Shown here: piece after piece, positions 8,607-17,746 of the stretch
Position numbering within the stretch: position 1 is the first letter of the stretch
How the letters are laid out: each line of letters opens with the position of its first letter
Source: a beta proteobacterium L13
GTDB lineage: Bacteria > Pseudomonadota > Gammaproteobacteria > Burkholderiales > Chromobacteriaceae
Assembly: GCA_000335715.1 (NCBI GenBank)
Contig: AMYZ01000008.1
Coordinates: 1 to 64,000, forward strand
DNA length: 64,000 bases
Direction of reading: 5' to 3'
Made by a program: the position numbers and the translations under genes
The notes under the pieces: generated by a model
What the model saw: only the letters and a program-made list of their open reading frames with translations
What the model was told of the DNA's origin: nothing
Database searches by the model: none

Positions 8607-10743
8607 TGCCGCCAAGCAAACGTTTCTGGAAGAAGCGCGCGAGCTGCTGGAAGACATGGAGCGCATCCTGCTGGATGTGGAGGCCACCGACACCACCGAC
8701 GAGCAGCTCAACGCCCTGTTTCGCGCCATGCACACCATCAAGGGCTCGGCCGGTTTGTTTGGCATGGACGAAATCGTGCACTTCACCCACGAAGCCGAAA
8801 ACGTGGTGGACCTGCTGCGCGGTGGCCATCTGGCGCTAAGCGAAGACCTGTCCGGCCTGCTGCTGCGCTGCCACGACCACGTCAAAGCCATGCTGGCCGT
8901 GGTAGACGACAAAGCCATGCAGCAGGAGATGCTGCAGACCAGCCTGCTGGACGAGCTGCGCCAGTACGCCCAGCCCGCAGCCACAGACGAGCCCGCCAGC
9001 AGCAGCCAGGCCAGCGTGCCCGAGCAGGGCGGCCTGCGCGACTGGGTGATGTCGCTACGCTTTAACGAAGACGTGCTGCGCAACGGCATGGACCCGTCCG
9101 CCTTCTTCCGCTACCTGCGGCTTTTGGGCGAGTTCCTGGTAGTGCAGCCGGTACTGTGCCGCCTGCCGCAGGCCGAGCGCTTTGACCCGGAAAGCTGCTA
9201 CCTGCGCTTCGAGCTGCTGTTTTCCAGCGATGCCAGCCAGCAAATGCTGCTGGATGTATTCGAGTTTGTGCGTGAAGACAGCCAGATCCATATCTTCCCG
9301 GTGGGCGAGGCCGCGGCGCACTGGCCGCAGCTGATCGCCCACGCCGACGAGGCAGAGCAAGCCGCCGTGCGCCAGGCCTGGCGCGCGCTGGGGCTGGACC
9401 CTGACGCCAGTACAAGCGCAGCAGCCGAACCCGAGCCCGCTGCCCCGGCAGCCAAAAGCGCAGACAAAGCCAGCGACAAAGCCGACAAGCCCGCCACCAG
9501 CGCCGCCGAGGCCAAGCCGCCGCGCGCCAGCGAAAGCCGCTTTATCAAGGTAGAAGCCGCCAAGCTCGACAGCCTGATCAACCTGATCGGCGAGCTGGTG
9601 ATCGCTGGTGCGGCGGCCAACCTGATGGCGCGGCGCTCGGCGCAAAGCGCGCTGGTGGAGTCCACCATCGCCATTGCCAACCTGATCGAGCAGATCCGGG
9701 CCGGTACGCTGAGCATGCGCATGGTGCAGATCGGCGAGATTTTCAGCCGCTTCCCGCGCGTGGTACGCGATGTATCCAAGGAGCTGGGCAAGAGCATCCA
9801 GCTGAATGTGTCCGGTGCCGACACCGAGCTGGATAAGTCCATGGTGGACAAGCTGGGCGACCCGCTGATGCACATCGTGCGCAACGCCATGGACCACGGT
9901 ATCGAGTCGTCCGAGGCCAGGTTGGCCGCAGGTAAGCCCGCCGAGGGCAATGTGTGGCTGAACGCCTACCACGAAAGCGGCAGCGTGGTGATCGAGGTGG
10001 CCGACGACGGCGCCGGGCTGCGTAAAGACAAAATCCTGGCCAAAGCCGTGGCCAATGGCCTGGTGCCCGCCGACAGCGTGATGCCGGATGGCGACATCTA
10101 CAAGCTGATCTTCGAGCCCGGCTTTTCCACCGCCGAGCAGGTCACCAATATTTCCGGCCGTGGCGTAGGCATGGACGTGGTACGGCGCAGCATCGAACAG
10201 CTGCGCGGCACCATCGATATCGACTCGGCCGTGGGCGAGGGCACCACCTTCCGTATTCGCCTGCCGCTGACCCTGGCCATTATCGATGGCTTCCTGGTGT
10301 CAGTGGGCAACGCCACCTTCGTGATACCGCTGGAAACCGTGATCGAGTGCATCGAGCTACCGAGCGATGCGCTGCAGGGCGACGCGCACAACTGCCTGAA
10401 CCTGCGCGGCGAAGTGCTGCCGCTACTGGGGCTGAACCGTTTTCTGGAGCTGGGCCAGCCGCACGCCAAGCGCCAGAACGTGGTGGTGGTGCGCTACGGC
10501 GACAGCAAGGCCGGGCTGGTGGTGGACGAGCTCCTGGGCGAGTTCCAGACCGTGATCAAGCCGCTGGGTAACCTGTTCCGCCACCTGCGCGCCATTAGCG
10601 GGTCCACCATTCTGGGCTCGGGCGAGGTGGCACTGATTCTGGATGTACCGTCGTTGATTCATTTTGCAACAAGCCAGGAAGCAGAGCGTTTTGCCAGCCA
10701 CGCCGAACACGCACAGCAGCGTGGTGGCCACGGTAATCACTAA
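8596..10743 (+). CDS. cheA: Chemotaxis histidine kinase CheA
   Basis: This has 715 residues. The N-terminal Hpt domain carries phospho-His46 (FRAMHTIKGSAGLFG). A second region at about 145-270 resembles a target-binding domain, followed by an Ala/Lys/Asp-rich linker (about 275-315). Next come the dimerisation and HATPase domains (HIVRNAMDHGIE N-box, VEVADDGAGL, GRGVGMDVV) and a C-terminal CheW-like domain (ATFVIPLETVIECIE). All kinase motifs appear intact. It phosphorylates CheY and CheB under control of the MCPs. One 10-mer copy lies at 9921. Confidence 0.97.
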   Translation: MNLDAAKQTFLEEARELLEDMERILLDVEATDTTDEQLNALFRAMHTIKGSAGLFGMDEIVHFTHEAENVVDLLRGGHLALSEDLSGLLLRCHDHVKAMLAVVDDKAMQQEMLQTSLLDELRQYAQPAATDEPASSSQASVPEQGGLRDWVMSLRFNEDVLRNGMDPSAFFRYLRLLGEFLVVQPVLCRLPQAERFDPESCYLRFELLFSSDASQQMLLDVFEFVREDSQIHIFPVGEAAAHWPQLIAHADEAEQAAVRQAWRALGLDPDASTSAAAEPEPAAPAAKSADKASDKADKPATSAAEAKPPRASESRFIKVEAAKLDSLINLIGELVIAGAAANLMARRSAQSALVESTIAIANLIEQIRAGTLSMRMVQIGEIFSRFPRVVRDVSKELGKSIQLNVSGADTELDKSMVDKLGDPLMHIVRNAMDHGIESSEARLAAGKPAEGNVWLNAYHESGSVVIEVADDGAGLRKDKILAKAVANGLVPADSVMPDGDIYKLIFEPGFSTAEQVTNISGRGVGMDVVRRSIEQLRGTIDIDSAVGEGTTFRIRLPLTLAIIDGFLVSVGNATFVIPLETVIECIELPSDALQGDAHNCLNLRGEVLPLLGLNRFLELGQPHAKRQNVVVVRYGDSKAGLVVDELLGEFQTVIKPLGNLFRHLRAISGSTILGSGEVALILDVPSLIHFATSQEAERFASHAEHAQQRGGHGNH

Positions 10744-10782
10744 ATCAACCATGGCAGCCGGTGGCTGCGGGGGAGTGTAAAA

Positions 10783-12429
10783 ATGAGCACAAAACAGATG
10801 TCTGTCGCCATGCGCCTGGGCCTGGGCTTTGGTGCGGTGATTTTCTTCATGCTGCTGGTGTTTGTCATTGCCATGAATGGCTTTCGCCAGATCAATGTGC
10901 AGATGAGCGCCATCACCAAGGAAAACAACCCCGAGCTGGTGCAGATCAATGCCATGAACGACGCGGTGCAGGAAATGCGCGTGCAGTACCGCAACGTGAT
11001 CATCATTACCGACCCTGCCGAGCTGAGTAAGGCAGTAGAGATCTATACCAGCAGCAAGAACAAATACCCGGAGGCGTATCGCAAGCTGCAAGACCTGTTT
11101 GCCGCCCAGGTTGAGCCGATGACCGAGAAAGAGCGCGACCTGATGAACCAGATTGCCGCGCAGGCGGCGGTGGCCTTCCCGCTGGTAGACCGCGTGGTGC
11201 AGCTGGGTGCGGCCAACCAGAACGAAGAGGCATCTGCGCTGATGCAGCAGCAGGCCAACCCGGCCATGGGCAAGCTGCGCAGCCTGATTTCAGAGCTGGC
11301 TGCGTTTGAAACCCAGCTGAGCTTTGACATGGCCAAAGAGGCGGACGACAAGTACAACGCCGCCTTCATGCAGATGCTGACCGTGTCCATCATCGCGCTG
11401 GTGGTGGGCATCGTGGTGGCCATCCTGATTATCCGTAATATCGCCCGCTCGCTGGGTGGCGAGCCGCACTATGTAGCCGACGCCATGCGCGAAGTAGCCA
11501 ACGGCAACCTGATGGTGAATGTCACCGTAAAACCGGGTGATACCACCAGCCTGGCGGCGTCCATTGCCATGACTATCGACAAGCTGCGCGGCATCATGGC
11601 CGAGGTACGCAGCAACGCCGACAACCTGTCGTCCGCCTCGCAACAAGTTAGCGCCACCGCCCAGTCGCTGGCGCAGGGGGCTAGCGAGTCGGCCGCCAGC
11701 GTGGAGGAAACCTCGGCGTCGGTAGAAGAAATGTCTTCGTCCATCAACCAGACCAGCGATAACGCCAAGCTCACCGAGAGCATTGCCACCAAGGCCGCGC
11801 GCGAGGCAGCCGAGGGCGGCGACGCGGTGAAACAGACCGTAGTGGCCATGCGCCAGATCGCCGACAAGATCAGCATCGTGGACGACATTGCCTACCAGAC
11901 CAACCTGCTGGCGTTGAACGCAGCGATCGAAGCCGCCCGTGCCGGCGAACACGGCAAAGGCTTTGCCGTGGTGGCCGCCGAGGTGCGCAAGCTGGCCGAG
12001 CGCAGCCAGGTAGCAGCGCAGGAAATCGGCGAAGTGGCCAGCGGCAGCGTGTCCATGGCCGAGCGCGCCGGCCAGCTGCTGGAAGAAATCGTGCGCTCCA
12101 GCTCCAAAACCGCCGACCTGGTGCAGGAAATTTCTGCTGCATCGATGGAGCAGGCCACCGGCGTAGGCCAGATCAATGCCTCGGTACAGCAGATCAACTC
12201 GGCGACCCAGCAAAGCGCGTCGTCCAGCGAGGAGCTGGCGTCGACGGCCGAGGAAATGAGCGGCCAGGCGGAAAACCTGCAAGACCTGATTTCGTTCTTC
12301 CGTATCGAAACATCGGGCCTGGGCCGTCGCCGCAACACGCCGCGTGGTACGGCCAGCAGCCAGCCTGCGGCCAACCTGCACGGTAGTGTGGGTGGCGAGG
12401 CGGACGAAAACGATTTCGTGCGCTTCTAA
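10783..12429 (+). CDS. Methyl-accepting chemotaxis protein with 4-helix-bundle sensor
   Basis: This 548-residue transmembrane receptor has TM1 at about 12-34, a periplasmic four-helix bundle (4HB_MCP) at about 35-190, TM2 at about 196-218 ([19 protein letters not shown]), HAMP to about 270, then the signalling hairpin with the tip [44 protein letters not shown]. It is the sensory input of the operon; the ligand is unknown. Two 10-mer copies (11208, 12366, minus orientation) fall in its coding sequence. Confidence 0.95.
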   Translation: MSTKQMSVAMRLGLGFGAVIFFMLLVFVIAMNGFRQINVQMSAITKENNPELVQINAMNDAVQEMRVQYRNVIIITDPAELSKAVEIYTSSKNKYPEAYRKLQDLFAAQVEPMTEKERDLMNQIAAQAAVAFPLVDRVVQLGAANQNEEASALMQQQANPAMGKLRSLISELAAFETQLSFDMAKEADDKYNAAFMQMLTVSIIALVVGIVVAILIIRNIARSLGGEPHYVADAMREVANGNLMVNVTVKPGDTTSLAASIAMTIDKLRGIMAEVRSNADNLSSASQQVSATAQSLAQGASESAASVEETSASVEEMSSSINQTSDNAKLTESIATKAAREAAEGGDAVKQTVVAMRQIADKISIVDDIAYQTNLLALNAAIEAARAGEHGKGFAVVAAEVRKLAERSQVAAQEIGEVASGSVSMAERAGQLLEEIVRSSSKTADLVQEISAASMEQATGVGQINASVQQINSATQQSASSSEELASTAEEMSGQAENLQDLISFFRIETSGLGRRRNTPRGTASSQPAANLHGSVGGEADENDFVRF

Positions 12430-12443
12430 GCGGGGAGACCACC

Positions 12444-13001
12444 ATGGGTGCACTCACCATACGCCGGGGGCGGGACGCCGCCCTGGTAGAGGAGGTCCAC
12501 GAGGACGTCCTGCAATACCTGACTTTTCAGCTCAGTGGCGAGACCTACGCTATCGGTATCTTGTCCATCAAGGAGATTCTGGAATACACCACGCTGACCC
12601 AGGTGCCGTTGATGCCGGCCTTTATCCGCGGCGTGATGAACCTGCGCGGCGCCGTGGTGCCGGTGATCGACCTGGCGGTGCGCTTTGGCCGTAACGAAAC
12701 CGGCGTGTCGCGCCGCACCTGCGTGGTGATTATCGAGGTGGCCAACGAAGAGATGCAGCAGTACATCGGCATTCTGGTGGACGCGGTGCACGAGGTGCTG
12801 GCAATACGCGCTGCCGATATCGAGCCGCCACCGCAGTTTGGTAGCCGTATCCGCGTGGATTTCATCTCGGGCATGGCCAGGGTAGACAACCGTTTTGTGG
12901 TGCTGCTGGACGTGGAAAAAGTCTTGTCGGTAGAAGAAATGGCCACGCTGTCTGCCATGAATGGCGGCGAGGTAGCAGACCTGCGCGAAGCCGAAGTATA
13001 A
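12444..13001 (+). CDS. cheW: CheW coupling protein
   Basis: This 185-residue CheW-like adaptor links receptors to CheA. The family core (LTFQLSGETYAIGILSIKEIL ... GVMNLRGAVVPVIDLAVRFG) runs from about residue 24 to 165, with a charged N-terminal extension of about 20 residues. The ribosome site GGGGAG precedes the ATG, 14 bases after the MCP stop. Confidence 0.95.
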   Translation: MGALTIRRGRDAALVEEVHEDVLQYLTFQLSGETYAIGILSIKEILEYTTLTQVPLMPAFIRGVMNLRGAVVPVIDLAVRFGRNETGVSRRTCVVIIEVANEEMQQYIGILVDAVHEVLAIRAADIEPPPQFGSRIRVDFISGMARVDNRFVVLLDVEKVLSVEEMATLSAMNGGEVADLREAEV

Positions 13002-13005
13002 AACG

Positions 13006-13033
13006 GCCCGCCCGTGCTACGGCGTGGGCGGGC
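13006..13033. repeat. Intercistronic stem-loop between cheW and cheR
   Basis: GCCCGCCC (13006-13013) pairs with GGGCGGGC (13026-13033) around a 12-base loop. No T-run follows, so it is more likely an mRNA-stabilising or weak attenuating element than a full terminator. Confidence 0.45.
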
Positions 13034-13086
13034 GACACAGCGCACTGGCTGCCGGCGCCTGGCCGGCAGGCCGCAAGGAGGGGAGC

Positions 13087-13887
13087 ATGCAGTTATCCGA
13101 TGCGACATTTTCACGTTTTGCCGTATGGATGAAAGCCCAGACCGGGGTGCATTTCCCCATCGGCAAGAAAACCCTGGTGCACCAGCGCCTTACCCGCAGG
13201 TTGGCCGCACGTAATGTGGCCACCTTCGAGGCGTATTTCCGCATGCTGCAGGACCCGGCCGAGCTCACCGAACGCGAGGCGGCCATCGACCTGCTGACCA
13301 CGCATGAAACGTTCTTCTTTCGCGAGCCCAAGCACTTTCACTGGCTGGAGGCGCAGCTGCGCCAGCACCCGGTAGCCGGCACGCTGCGCATCTGGAGCGC
13401 GGCGTCGTCCAGCGGCGAAGAGGTGTGGAGCATCGCCATGCTGCTGGCCGATATCCGCGGCATGGATGGCGACTGGACGCTGATGGGCAGCGATATCAGC
13501 CAGGGCGTGCTGGCGCGCGCGGAAAAGGGGCACTACGCGCTGCAGCGCTGCGAAGGCATGCCGCCAGACTACCTGCGCCGCTTCTGCCTGAAAGGGGTGC
13601 GCCAGCACGCCGGTACCTTCATGGTGTGCAAGGAGTTGCGCCGCAAGGTGAATTTCCAGCTGATCAACCTGGACAAGGACCTGCCTACCATCGGGCCTTA
13701 TCACGTGATTTTCCTGCGCAATGTGCTGATCTACTTTGACGCGGCTACCAAGCTGCAAGTGGTGCAGCGCGTGCTGGGCCGCTTGTCGGTAGGCGGCTTT
13801 TTGCTGGTGAGCCATTCCGAAAGCCTGCACGGGCTGCCGCTGCCCATCCAGCTGGTGGCGCCGGGTATTTACCGGAAGCTGTCATGA
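13087..13887 (+). CDS. cheR: Chemoreceptor glutamate methyltransferase CheR
   Basis: This has 266 residues starting at the ATG at 13087, directly behind a strong AAGGAGGGG site. It uses S-adenosylmethionine to methylate receptor glutamates. Motifs are HETFFFREPKHFHWLE, the SAM-binding IWSAASSSGEEVWSIAM, MGSDIS, and NVLIYFD. The stop overlaps cheD (ATGA). The 10-mer at 13200 encodes Leu-Ala-Ala in the N-terminal helix. Confidence 0.96.
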   Translation: MQLSDATFSRFAVWMKAQTGVHFPIGKKTLVHQRLTRRLAARNVATFEAYFRMLQDPAELTEREAAIDLLTTHETFFFREPKHFHWLEAQLRQHPVAGTLRIWSAASSSGEEVWSIAMLLADIRGMDGDWTLMGSDISQGVLARAEKGHYALQRCEGMPPDYLRRFCLKGVRQHAGTFMVCKELRRKVNFQLINLDKDLPTIGPYHVIFLRNVLIYFDAATKLQVVQRVLGRLSVGGFLLVSHSESLHGLPLPIQLVAPGIYRKLS

Positions 13888-14423
13888 GCGAATCCCACCA
13901 GCGTACCGAAGTGTTCCTGAAGCCCGGCGAATGGTATTTCGGCGGTGCCGAGGCGCTTATCAAGACCCTGCTGGGTTCGTGTGTGTCCATCACCCTGTGG
14001 CACCCGCGGCTGAAGCTGGGCGGCATGTGCCACTACCTGCTGTCGCAGCGCAAAAACGGCGAAATCAGCGACACCTTCAGCGGCCGTTACGCCGACGAGG
14101 CCATGCTATTGCTGGTGCGCGAGGCGCTGCGTAGCGGGCGGCCACTGCGCGAGTTCCAGGTCAAGCTGATCGGCGGCGCGTCGGTGCTGTCGGGTAGCGA
14201 GCGCGATGGCCAGGTCACCGACGTACCCGGTGAAAACATCGTGATGGCCAGGCTGCTGGCTACCCAGCTGGGGTTGAACGTGCAGGCAGAAGATTTTGGC
14301 GGTAGCGGCGCACGGCTGGTGTTGTTTGACGTGGCCTGCGGCGATGTGTGGGTGCGGCAGAGCAATGAACGCGATGTGCCTTCCGGCCATCGTGTCAGCC
14401 ATAGAAAAAGGGCTTCAACATGA
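13884..14423 (+). CDS. cheD: Chemoreceptor glutamine deamidase CheD
   Basis: This 179-residue protein deamidates receptor glutamines to glutamates. The catalytic Cys lies in [13 protein letters not shown] (about residue 34) and the His in GMCHYLLS (about residue 51), as in the CheD family. It overlaps cheR upstream and cheB downstream by 4 bases each, so cheR-cheD-cheB are translationally coupled. Confidence 0.95.
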   Translation: MSESHQRTEVFLKPGEWYFGGAEALIKTLLGSCVSITLWHPRLKLGGMCHYLLSQRKNGEISDTFSGRYADEAMLLLVREALRSGRPLREFQVKLIGGASVLSGSERDGQVTDVPGENIVMARLLATQLGLNVQAEDFGGSGARLVLFDVACGDVWVRQSNERDVPSGHRVSHRKRAST

Positions 14424-15508
14424 CAATCAAGGTAATGCTGGTAGATGACTCCGCCGTGGTGCGTCAGGTGCTGACCGCCGTGTTTACCCAGGCTTCGGGC
14501 ATCGAGGTGGCCGACGTGGCGCACGACCCCATCATGGCGATGGAAAAAATGAAGGCACGCTGGCCGGATGTGATCGTGCTGGACGTGGAAATGCCGCGCA
14601 TGGACGGCATCACCTTTCTCAAACAGCTGATGAGCACGCGGCCAACCCCGGTGGTGATTTGCTCGTCGCTGACGCAAAAAGGCTCGGACATGGCCATGAA
14701 CGCGCTGGCAGCCGGCGCGGTAGAAGTGATCGCCAAGCCTACCGGCGGGGTAAAAGCATTTCTGGAGGCCAACGGTAACGCGCTGGTACAGGCGGTAAAA
14801 GCAGCTGCCTCTGCACGCATGGGCAATGTGCGGGTCGCGCCAGCCCCCGCTGCACCAGCTGGCGGCAAGCCACTATTGGCCACGCCCAGCAAGCTGTCTG
14901 CCGATGCCGTGCTGGACGCGCCCACCGGGCGCGAGATGTTCAGCACCACCGAGCGCATTGTGGTGATCGGCACCTCCACCGGCGGTACGCAGGCGTTGGA
15001 GCATATTCTGACCCGCCTGCCGCGCGGCTGCCCGGGTATTGCCATTGTGCAGCACATGCCGGAGCGCTTTACCTCGTCGTTTGCCGAGCGGCTGAACCGG
15101 CTGTCGGTGATCGAAGTAAAAGAAGCGGCCAACGGTGACCGCATCATTCCCGGCCGCGCGCTGATTGCGCCGGGCGGCAAGCACATGATGATCAAGCGCA
15201 GCGGGGCGTTTTACCACGTGGATATTGTCGATGGCCCGCCGGTAAGCCGGCACAAGCCGTCGGTGGACGTGCTGTTCCGCTCCGCCGCCAAGTTTGCCGG
15301 GCGCAATGCGCTGGGTGTGATCATGACCGGCATGGGCGACGACGGCGCCAAGGGCTTGAAAGAGCTGCACGATACCGGCGCGCATACCATTGCCCAGGAC
15401 GAGCAAAGCTGTGTGGTATTCGGCATGCCCAAAGAAGCCATCAAGCTGGGTGCGGCGCGCGATGTGCTGTCGCTGGAGGCGCTACCGGCGGCCATTAGTA
15501 AACACTAA
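14420..15508 (+). CDS. cheB: Chemotaxis response regulator, protein-glutamate methylesterase CheB
   Basis: This has 362 residues: a receiver domain (DDSA; phospho-Asp in [11 protein letters not shown], about residue 56), a linker rich in Ala/Pro, and a C-terminal methylesterase with the triad regions [11 protein letters not shown] (Ser), [15 protein letters not shown] (His) and MGDDGAKG (Asp). It removes receptor methyl groups for adaptation and is the last gene of the coupled cheR-cheD-cheB run. Confidence 0.97.
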   Translation: MTIKVMLVDDSAVVRQVLTAVFTQASGIEVADVAHDPIMAMEKMKARWPDVIVLDVEMPRMDGITFLKQLMSTRPTPVVICSSLTQKGSDMAMNALAAGAVEVIAKPTGGVKAFLEANGNALVQAVKAAASARMGNVRVAPAPAAPAGGKPLLATPSKLSADAVLDAPTGREMFSTTERIVVIGTSTGGTQALEHILTRLPRGCPGIAIVQHMPERFTSSFAERLNRLSVIEVKEAANGDRIIPGRALIAPGGKHMMIKRSGAFYHVDIVDGPPVSRHKPSVDVLFRSAAKFAGRNALGVIMTGMGDDGAKGLKELHDTGAHTIAQDEQSCVVFGMPKEAIKLGAARDVLSLEALPAAISKH

Positions 15509-15563
15509 TGCGGGGTATGTCCTTGAATTTTAATAAGCGGTGTTTAATATTCAGGCATAAACA

Positions 15564-15585
15564 TGGCGCCTGATGCCAGGCGCCA
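15564..15585. repeat. Stem-loop between cheB and the REC-EAL gene
   Basis: TGGCGCCTG (15564-15572) and CAGGCGCCA (15577-15585) form a 9-bp stem with loop ATGC. It lacks a following T-run. It lies in the AT-rich 110-base gap that probably holds the REC-EAL promoter. Confidence 0.45.
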
Positions 15586-15618
15586 CCGTGTACGACCCCA
15601 TTAGCAGGATGGCGGCCC

Positions 15619-16815
15619 ATGCCCAAGTTTACATTGCAAGATGTTCTGATCGTGGATGACAGCCCGTCGCAGCTTTTGCTGCTGGCGGAGCTATGCCGCA
15701 AGATGCGGATCAGCGAGGTGCGTACTGCCCGCAACGGCGAAGAGGCGCTGCAAGCCATGCGCGAGCGCCTGCCTTCTTTGCTGGTGCTCGATCTGGAAAT
15801 GCCCAAAGTCGATGGCGTGCAGGTACTGCAGCGCATGGCGCGCGAAGGCCTGATCACGCCGGTGGTGGTGGCCTCGGCCAAAGACCCGATGCTGATCGCC
15901 ACGGTAGAGCTGATGGGCCGCGAGCTGGGCCTGCCGGTGCTGGGCGCCTTGCAAAAGCCCATTAGCCTGGCCGAGTTGGGCGACCTGGTAAGCCGTGCTT
16001 ACCAGCAGGGCGCCAGTAGCGGGCAGAGCCAGCCTTTGTGTACCGATAGCGATATCCGCCTGGCGCTGGACCGTGCCGAGATCGTGCCGTACTACCAGCC
16101 CAAGGTGACCTTGCATGGCCAGCTATTGAAAGGTGCCGAACTGCTGGCACGTTGGCCGCAAGGTGACGATGTGGTGATGCCATCGCGTTTTATCCCGGTG
16201 ATCGAACATTGCGGCTGGAGCACCGAGCTGACGTTGCTGATGCTGCAACAAGGCCTGGCGCAGTGGCAGCAGTGGGCGCGGCGCGGCTTGCGCCTGCCCA
16301 TGTCCATCAACCTGTCGGCGCTGTCCATGGATAGTGGCGAGCTGGTGGGGCGCATCGAGCAGCAGGTGGCGCAGAGCAAGGTGCCGCCGCGCTATATCAT
16401 TTTCGAGATTACCGAGACCGCCGTTGCCGACAACCTGGCCGAGGCCATGGGCGTGGCCGCGCGCCTGCGTCTGGCGGGCTTTGGCTTGTCGATAGACGAT
16501 TTCGGTACCGGCTTTGCCACCATGCAGCAGTTGGTGCGTTTCCCGTTTACCGAGCTGAAGATCGACCAGTCGCTGGTACAGTCCATCAGCCATAAGTCGC
16601 ACCTGGAAAACGTGGTGCATAGCGTCATCGAGCTGGCCAAACGCATGAACCTGACCACGGTAGCCGAGGGGATTGAAACCGAGGGCGACCAGCAATGCCT
16701 GAATAATCGCGGCTGCGTGCTGGGGCAGGGTTATTTGTACGCCAAGCCACTGCCGCCGACACAGTTCGAGTCGTGGATACGCCAGCGCCGCCAGCCAGAG
16801 GGCGCACCGGCCTGA
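15619..16815 (+). CDS. Response regulator with EAL cyclic-di-GMP phosphodiesterase domain
   Basis: This has 398 residues: a receiver domain (about 8-125, phospho-Asp in LVLDLEMPKVDG) fused to an EAL domain (about 150-390). It has the RocR/VieA architecture. The key PDE residues appear present: Glu in GAELLAR (variant of EALLR), Asn in SINLS, Glu in FEITET, Asp-Asp in DDFGTG, Lys in KIDQS and Glu in VAEGIE. It is therefore likely an active c-di-GMP hydrolase controlled by phosphorylation, perhaps by the adjacent CheA. Its own kinase is not next to it. The 10-mer at 16151 encodes Trp-Pro-Gln. Confidence 0.92.
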   Translation: MPKFTLQDVLIVDDSPSQLLLLAELCRKMRISEVRTARNGEEALQAMRERLPSLLVLDLEMPKVDGVQVLQRMAREGLITPVVVASAKDPMLIATVELMGRELGLPVLGALQKPISLAELGDLVSRAYQQGASSGQSQPLCTDSDIRLALDRAEIVPYYQPKVTLHGQLLKGAELLARWPQGDDVVMPSRFIPVIEHCGWSTELTLLMLQQGLAQWQQWARRGLRLPMSINLSALSMDSGELVGRIEQQVAQSKVPPRYIIFEITETAVADNLAEAMGVAARLRLAGFGLSIDDFGTGFATMQQLVRFPFTELKIDQSLVQSISHKSHLENVVHSVIELAKRMNLTTVAEGIETEGDQQCLNNRGCVLGQGYLYAKPLPPTQFESWIRQRRQPEGAPA

Positions 16816-16830
16816 AGTTGGCCGCAAAAA

Positions 16831-16853
16831 AAATGCCCGTCCAGGGGACGGGC
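16831..16853 (-). terminator. Rho-independent terminator for the minus-strand OMP gene
   Basis: GCCCGTCC (16835-16842) and GGACGGGC (16846-16853) form a stem with a 3-base loop. On the minus strand the stem is followed by AT and a T-run (complement of the A-run 16826-16833). A 10-mer copy (16817-16826) abuts the T-tract. Confidence 0.75.
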
Positions 16854-16981
16854 CAAGCAACGCACTAGCACTCACTTAGGAGATGCCCACCGCGAGGCGG
16901 GCAGGGAATACACACGAGGAGAAACGGGGTAAAACGGGTCAAGCAGGCGGCCTGTTGCCTTGTATCAGGCCGCCGTCGGGC

Positions 16982-17572
16982 TTAGAAGCGGTAAGTCATG
17001 CCCACTTTCAGCGCGCCTACCGGGGCGGTGTCAGTGATCTCTTTATGCTTGATGTTGCCGATGCCGTCGTACTCGGCACGCAGGCTCACCTGCTTGTTCA
17101 GCTTGTAGTTGGCACCCACACCCAGGCCCATGCCGAAGGTGCTGTCCTTGCTACCCTGCAGCGCGGCGGTGCTGCTGGTGAACTTGCTGCGGATATGGTT
17201 GGCCGATACCTTGCCGTACACTTCGAACTGGTCGTTTACAGGGATAATGCCAAGTGCAGCGACACGAAAGGCGTCGTAGTCCAGCTTGCCTGCGCCTTTG
17301 AGCTCGGTGCCATCACCGTGGTTCAGGTAGCTGCCTTCTACGGCGAAGTTGTCGTTTACGCGCTGGCCGACACCCACTTCAAACATGCCGGATGTGGCAT
17401 CGTCATTCTTTACTTTCTTGTCGCTCACGCCGGCTTTGGCGGCGGAGCCGTCTTTCAGGGTCCACTGGTTGGCGGACACGCCCAGGTTGCCGAATACATA
17501 GGTGCCGGTATCGGCTGCGAATGCGGTGGTGCCGGCAGCGGCGAAGAGGGTGGCAATAATCAGCTTTTTCAT
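16982..17572 (-). CDS. Small outer-membrane beta-barrel (OmpA-like/porin family) protein
   Basis: This has 196 residues from the ATG at 17572, preceded by AGGAGCC. A Sec signal peptide (MKKLIIATLFAAAGTTAFAA) is followed by alternating amphipathic strands and a terminal aromatic (VGMTYRF), the outer-membrane insertion signal. It is the size of eight-stranded barrels (OMP_b-brl family). A similar gene lies at 19858-20424, and the two flank an RstAB-like two-component system, which may regulate one or both. Confidence 0.85.
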   Translation of the reverse strand: MKKLIIATLFAAAGTTAFAADTGTYVFGNLGVSANQWTLKDGSAAKAGVSDKKVKNDDATSGMFEVGVGQRVNDNFAVEGSYLNHGDGTELKGAGKLDYDAFRVAALGIIPVNDQFEVYGKVSANHIRSKFTSSTAALQGSKDSTFGMGLGVGANYKLNKQVSLRAEYDGIGNIKHKEITDTAPVGALKVGMTYRF

Positions 17573-17746
17573 GTGAGGCTCCTGTTGGGTCATCTGCGAT
17601 GTCGATGGAGCCATTGTGCCTAGCTGGGCGTCTTAACACTATGTCGCTTGCGTGCGGGGAATGTACGGCCAACATGCCGTTGTGTGACGCTGTGTGACAG
17701 GGCCGCCTGACAAGCGCCGCCGTATCAACAATAGCGTTAACAGGCT

